The notes beneath the pieces are model-generated. The model was given only the letters and a program-made list of their open reading frames with translations. It was not told where the DNA came from and ran no database searches. From assembly GCA_036502295.1 (NCBI GenBank), contig DASXYU010000037.1, positions 1 through 28,552 on the forward strand: 28,552 nt of DNA, written 5' to 3'. Origin of the DNA: DASXYU01 sp036502295 (GTDB taxonomy: Bacteria > Actinomycetota > Actinomycetes > Mycobacteriales > Jatrophihabitantaceae). Within the stretch, counting starts at the first letter, position 1. Each line of letters begins with the position of its first letter. Below, piece after piece: positions 28,000 to 28,552 of this stretch. A program made the position numbers and the translations under genes.

Positions 28000-28359
28000 T
28001 CAGTCGCCTACGACATTCCCCTCAGTATCAGCGAAGTGGATCACGGCACTCGGCGCGACGTCGCGAACCGCCGCAACTCCGGCGTCGTCTTTGGGCTCCT
28101 CACCAAGTACGACCGCTGCTTCGAGACCGAGTGCGCCGGAGGAGACGGCGGCGGCGACAGCGGCCTGCAGTGCCGTGAGCTGCAAGGACGGCAGTGCGAC
28201 GGTCGCGGCGACATAGGTGCGGCCGTCGGTATCACGCACCGCCGCGCCCTGTATATCGGCGCCTTGACCAGCTGCGGCGCCCTGGAATGCGCGGGTGCGC
28301 GCCCGCGCAGAACGCGCGAGGGTCACCAACTTGGCGTCCTCGGGGTCCAGCTCAGGCAT
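28000..28359 (-). CDS. Cytidine deaminase-like protein (actinobacterial, beside era)
   Basis: A 119-residue protein of the cytidine deaminase fold, like mycobacterial Rv2365c, which also lies next to era. Visible: DPEDAKLVTLARSARARTRA (helix 1), GAAVRDTDGRTYVAATVALPSLQLTALQAAVAAAVSSGA (strands and helix 2) and AAVVLGEEPKDDAGVAAVRDVAPSAVIHFADTEG. Active CDAs have H/C-A-E and PCxxC zinc motifs. Here neither is present: the position of CAE reads PSLQLTA, and no Cys occurs. It is therefore probably not a deaminase and may be structural or regulatory. ATG 28357-28359 overlaps the upstream corC-type stop by 8 bases, indicating coupling. Confidence 0.72.
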   Translation of the reverse strand: MPELDPEDAKLVTLARSARARTRAFQGAAAGQGADIQGAAVRDTDGRTYVAATVALPSLQLTALQAAVAAAVSSGALGLEAAVVLGEEPKDDAGVAAVRDVAPSAVIHFADTEGNVVGD

Positions 28360-28552
28360 GCGCGTCCTCGTCCTCGTGCTCGGCGGCCTCGACCGCCGTC
28401 TTCCGCGTCTCGTTCGGCGGCACGCGCCGCACCAGGACGCTATCGATGCGATTTCGCCGTCCTCCGGCGACCTCGGCGGTGAGCTCGAGGCCGTGCACTT
28501 GCGCATGTGCGCCGGGGATCGGCACACGACCGAGGGCATCGGCGAGTAATCC
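28352..28552 (-). CDS. CorC/HlyC-type CBS-domain membrane protein, C-terminal end
   Basis: Only the last 66 residues plus the stop (28352-28354) are in the window; the gene continues beyond base 28552. The visible part is the transporter-associated (CorC_HlyC) domain: GLLADALGRVPIPGAHAQVHG, LELTAEVAGGRRNRIDSVLVRRV, then an acidic tail. Such proteins (UPF0053) have a DUF21 membrane domain and two CBS domains and are linked to magnesium or cobalt transport. In mycobacteria the homologue (Rv2366c) precedes Rv2365c and era, as here. It overlaps the cdd-like gene by 8 bases. Confidence 0.85.
   Translation of the reverse strand, partial: GLLADALGRVPIPGAHAQVHGLELTAEVAGGRRNRIDSVLVRRVPPNETRKTAVEAAEHEDEDAHA

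Noticed and set aside
1..28552. CRISPR arrays, insertion sequences, prophage genes, rRNA, replication origin
   Set aside because: No regularly spaced direct repeats, no transposase or phage proteins, no rRNA-like sequence and no DnaA-box cluster were seen on reading through both strands.

Overview
The window is high-GC (well over 60%), dense, actinobacterial chromosome. Many genes start with GTG or TTG, Shine-Dalgarno sites are often weak or absent, and several starts sit 6-7 bases after a TANNNT-like -10 box, which suggests leaderless transcripts. The gene content fits Actinomycetota: a gpgS-folP2 pair, an MgtA-type mannosyltransferase, YbjN, a DUF4916 protein, and the gene set corC-type/cdd-like/era/recO/uppS/glyS/dgt/dnaG/tRNA-Asn, which I recall as loosely conserved around the same area of mycobacterial genomes. 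I cannot name the genus.

Layout. Bases 1-4789 carry cell-envelope and polysaccharide genes: the 3' end of gpgS and folP2 (plus strand), rmuC (minus, overlapping folP2 tail to tail), then mgtA and a GtrA-family membrane protein (plus). Bases 4790-6600 are sparse: two small plus-strand genes with leaderless-type promoters, a degraded coding fragment, and a universal stress protein. Bases 6599-13686 are a minus-strand block: ybjN-dgt, a three-gene ABC-2 exporter, dnaG, a conserved PH-like hypothetical coupled to dnaG, and tRNA-Asn. Bases 13904-16639 hold divergent dusB and a DHA2-family drug exporter. Bases 16731-28552 are almost all minus strand: corC-type (partial), cdd-like, DUF4916, era, an MFS protein, recO, uppS, an ABM-domain protein, a 974-aa LuxR-family ATPase regulator (LAL type), an unrecognised 58-aa ORF, a secreted coiled-coil protein, and glyS.

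Most interesting signals. (1) A dispersed family of about 35-42-bp palindromic elements (six recognisable copies). The loop-proximal stem changes from copy to copy but stays self-complementary. Two copies lie inside or at the start of reading frames (dnaG, and the N-terminus of the next gene) and are translated in the same frame. (2) A second element type, about 52-55 bp with TGATCAAC inverted ends, occurs on both sides of uppS. In both cases its terminal TGA is the stop codon of the upstream gene (uppS, recO). (3) An accessory module between uppS and glyS: ABM protein, LAL regulator, 58-aa ORF and secreted coiled-coil protein. A cluster of CTAAGGC/CTAGGC repeats and a palindrome lies between the regulator and the small ORF. 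This module is the best candidate for an undescribed system, but its function is unknown.
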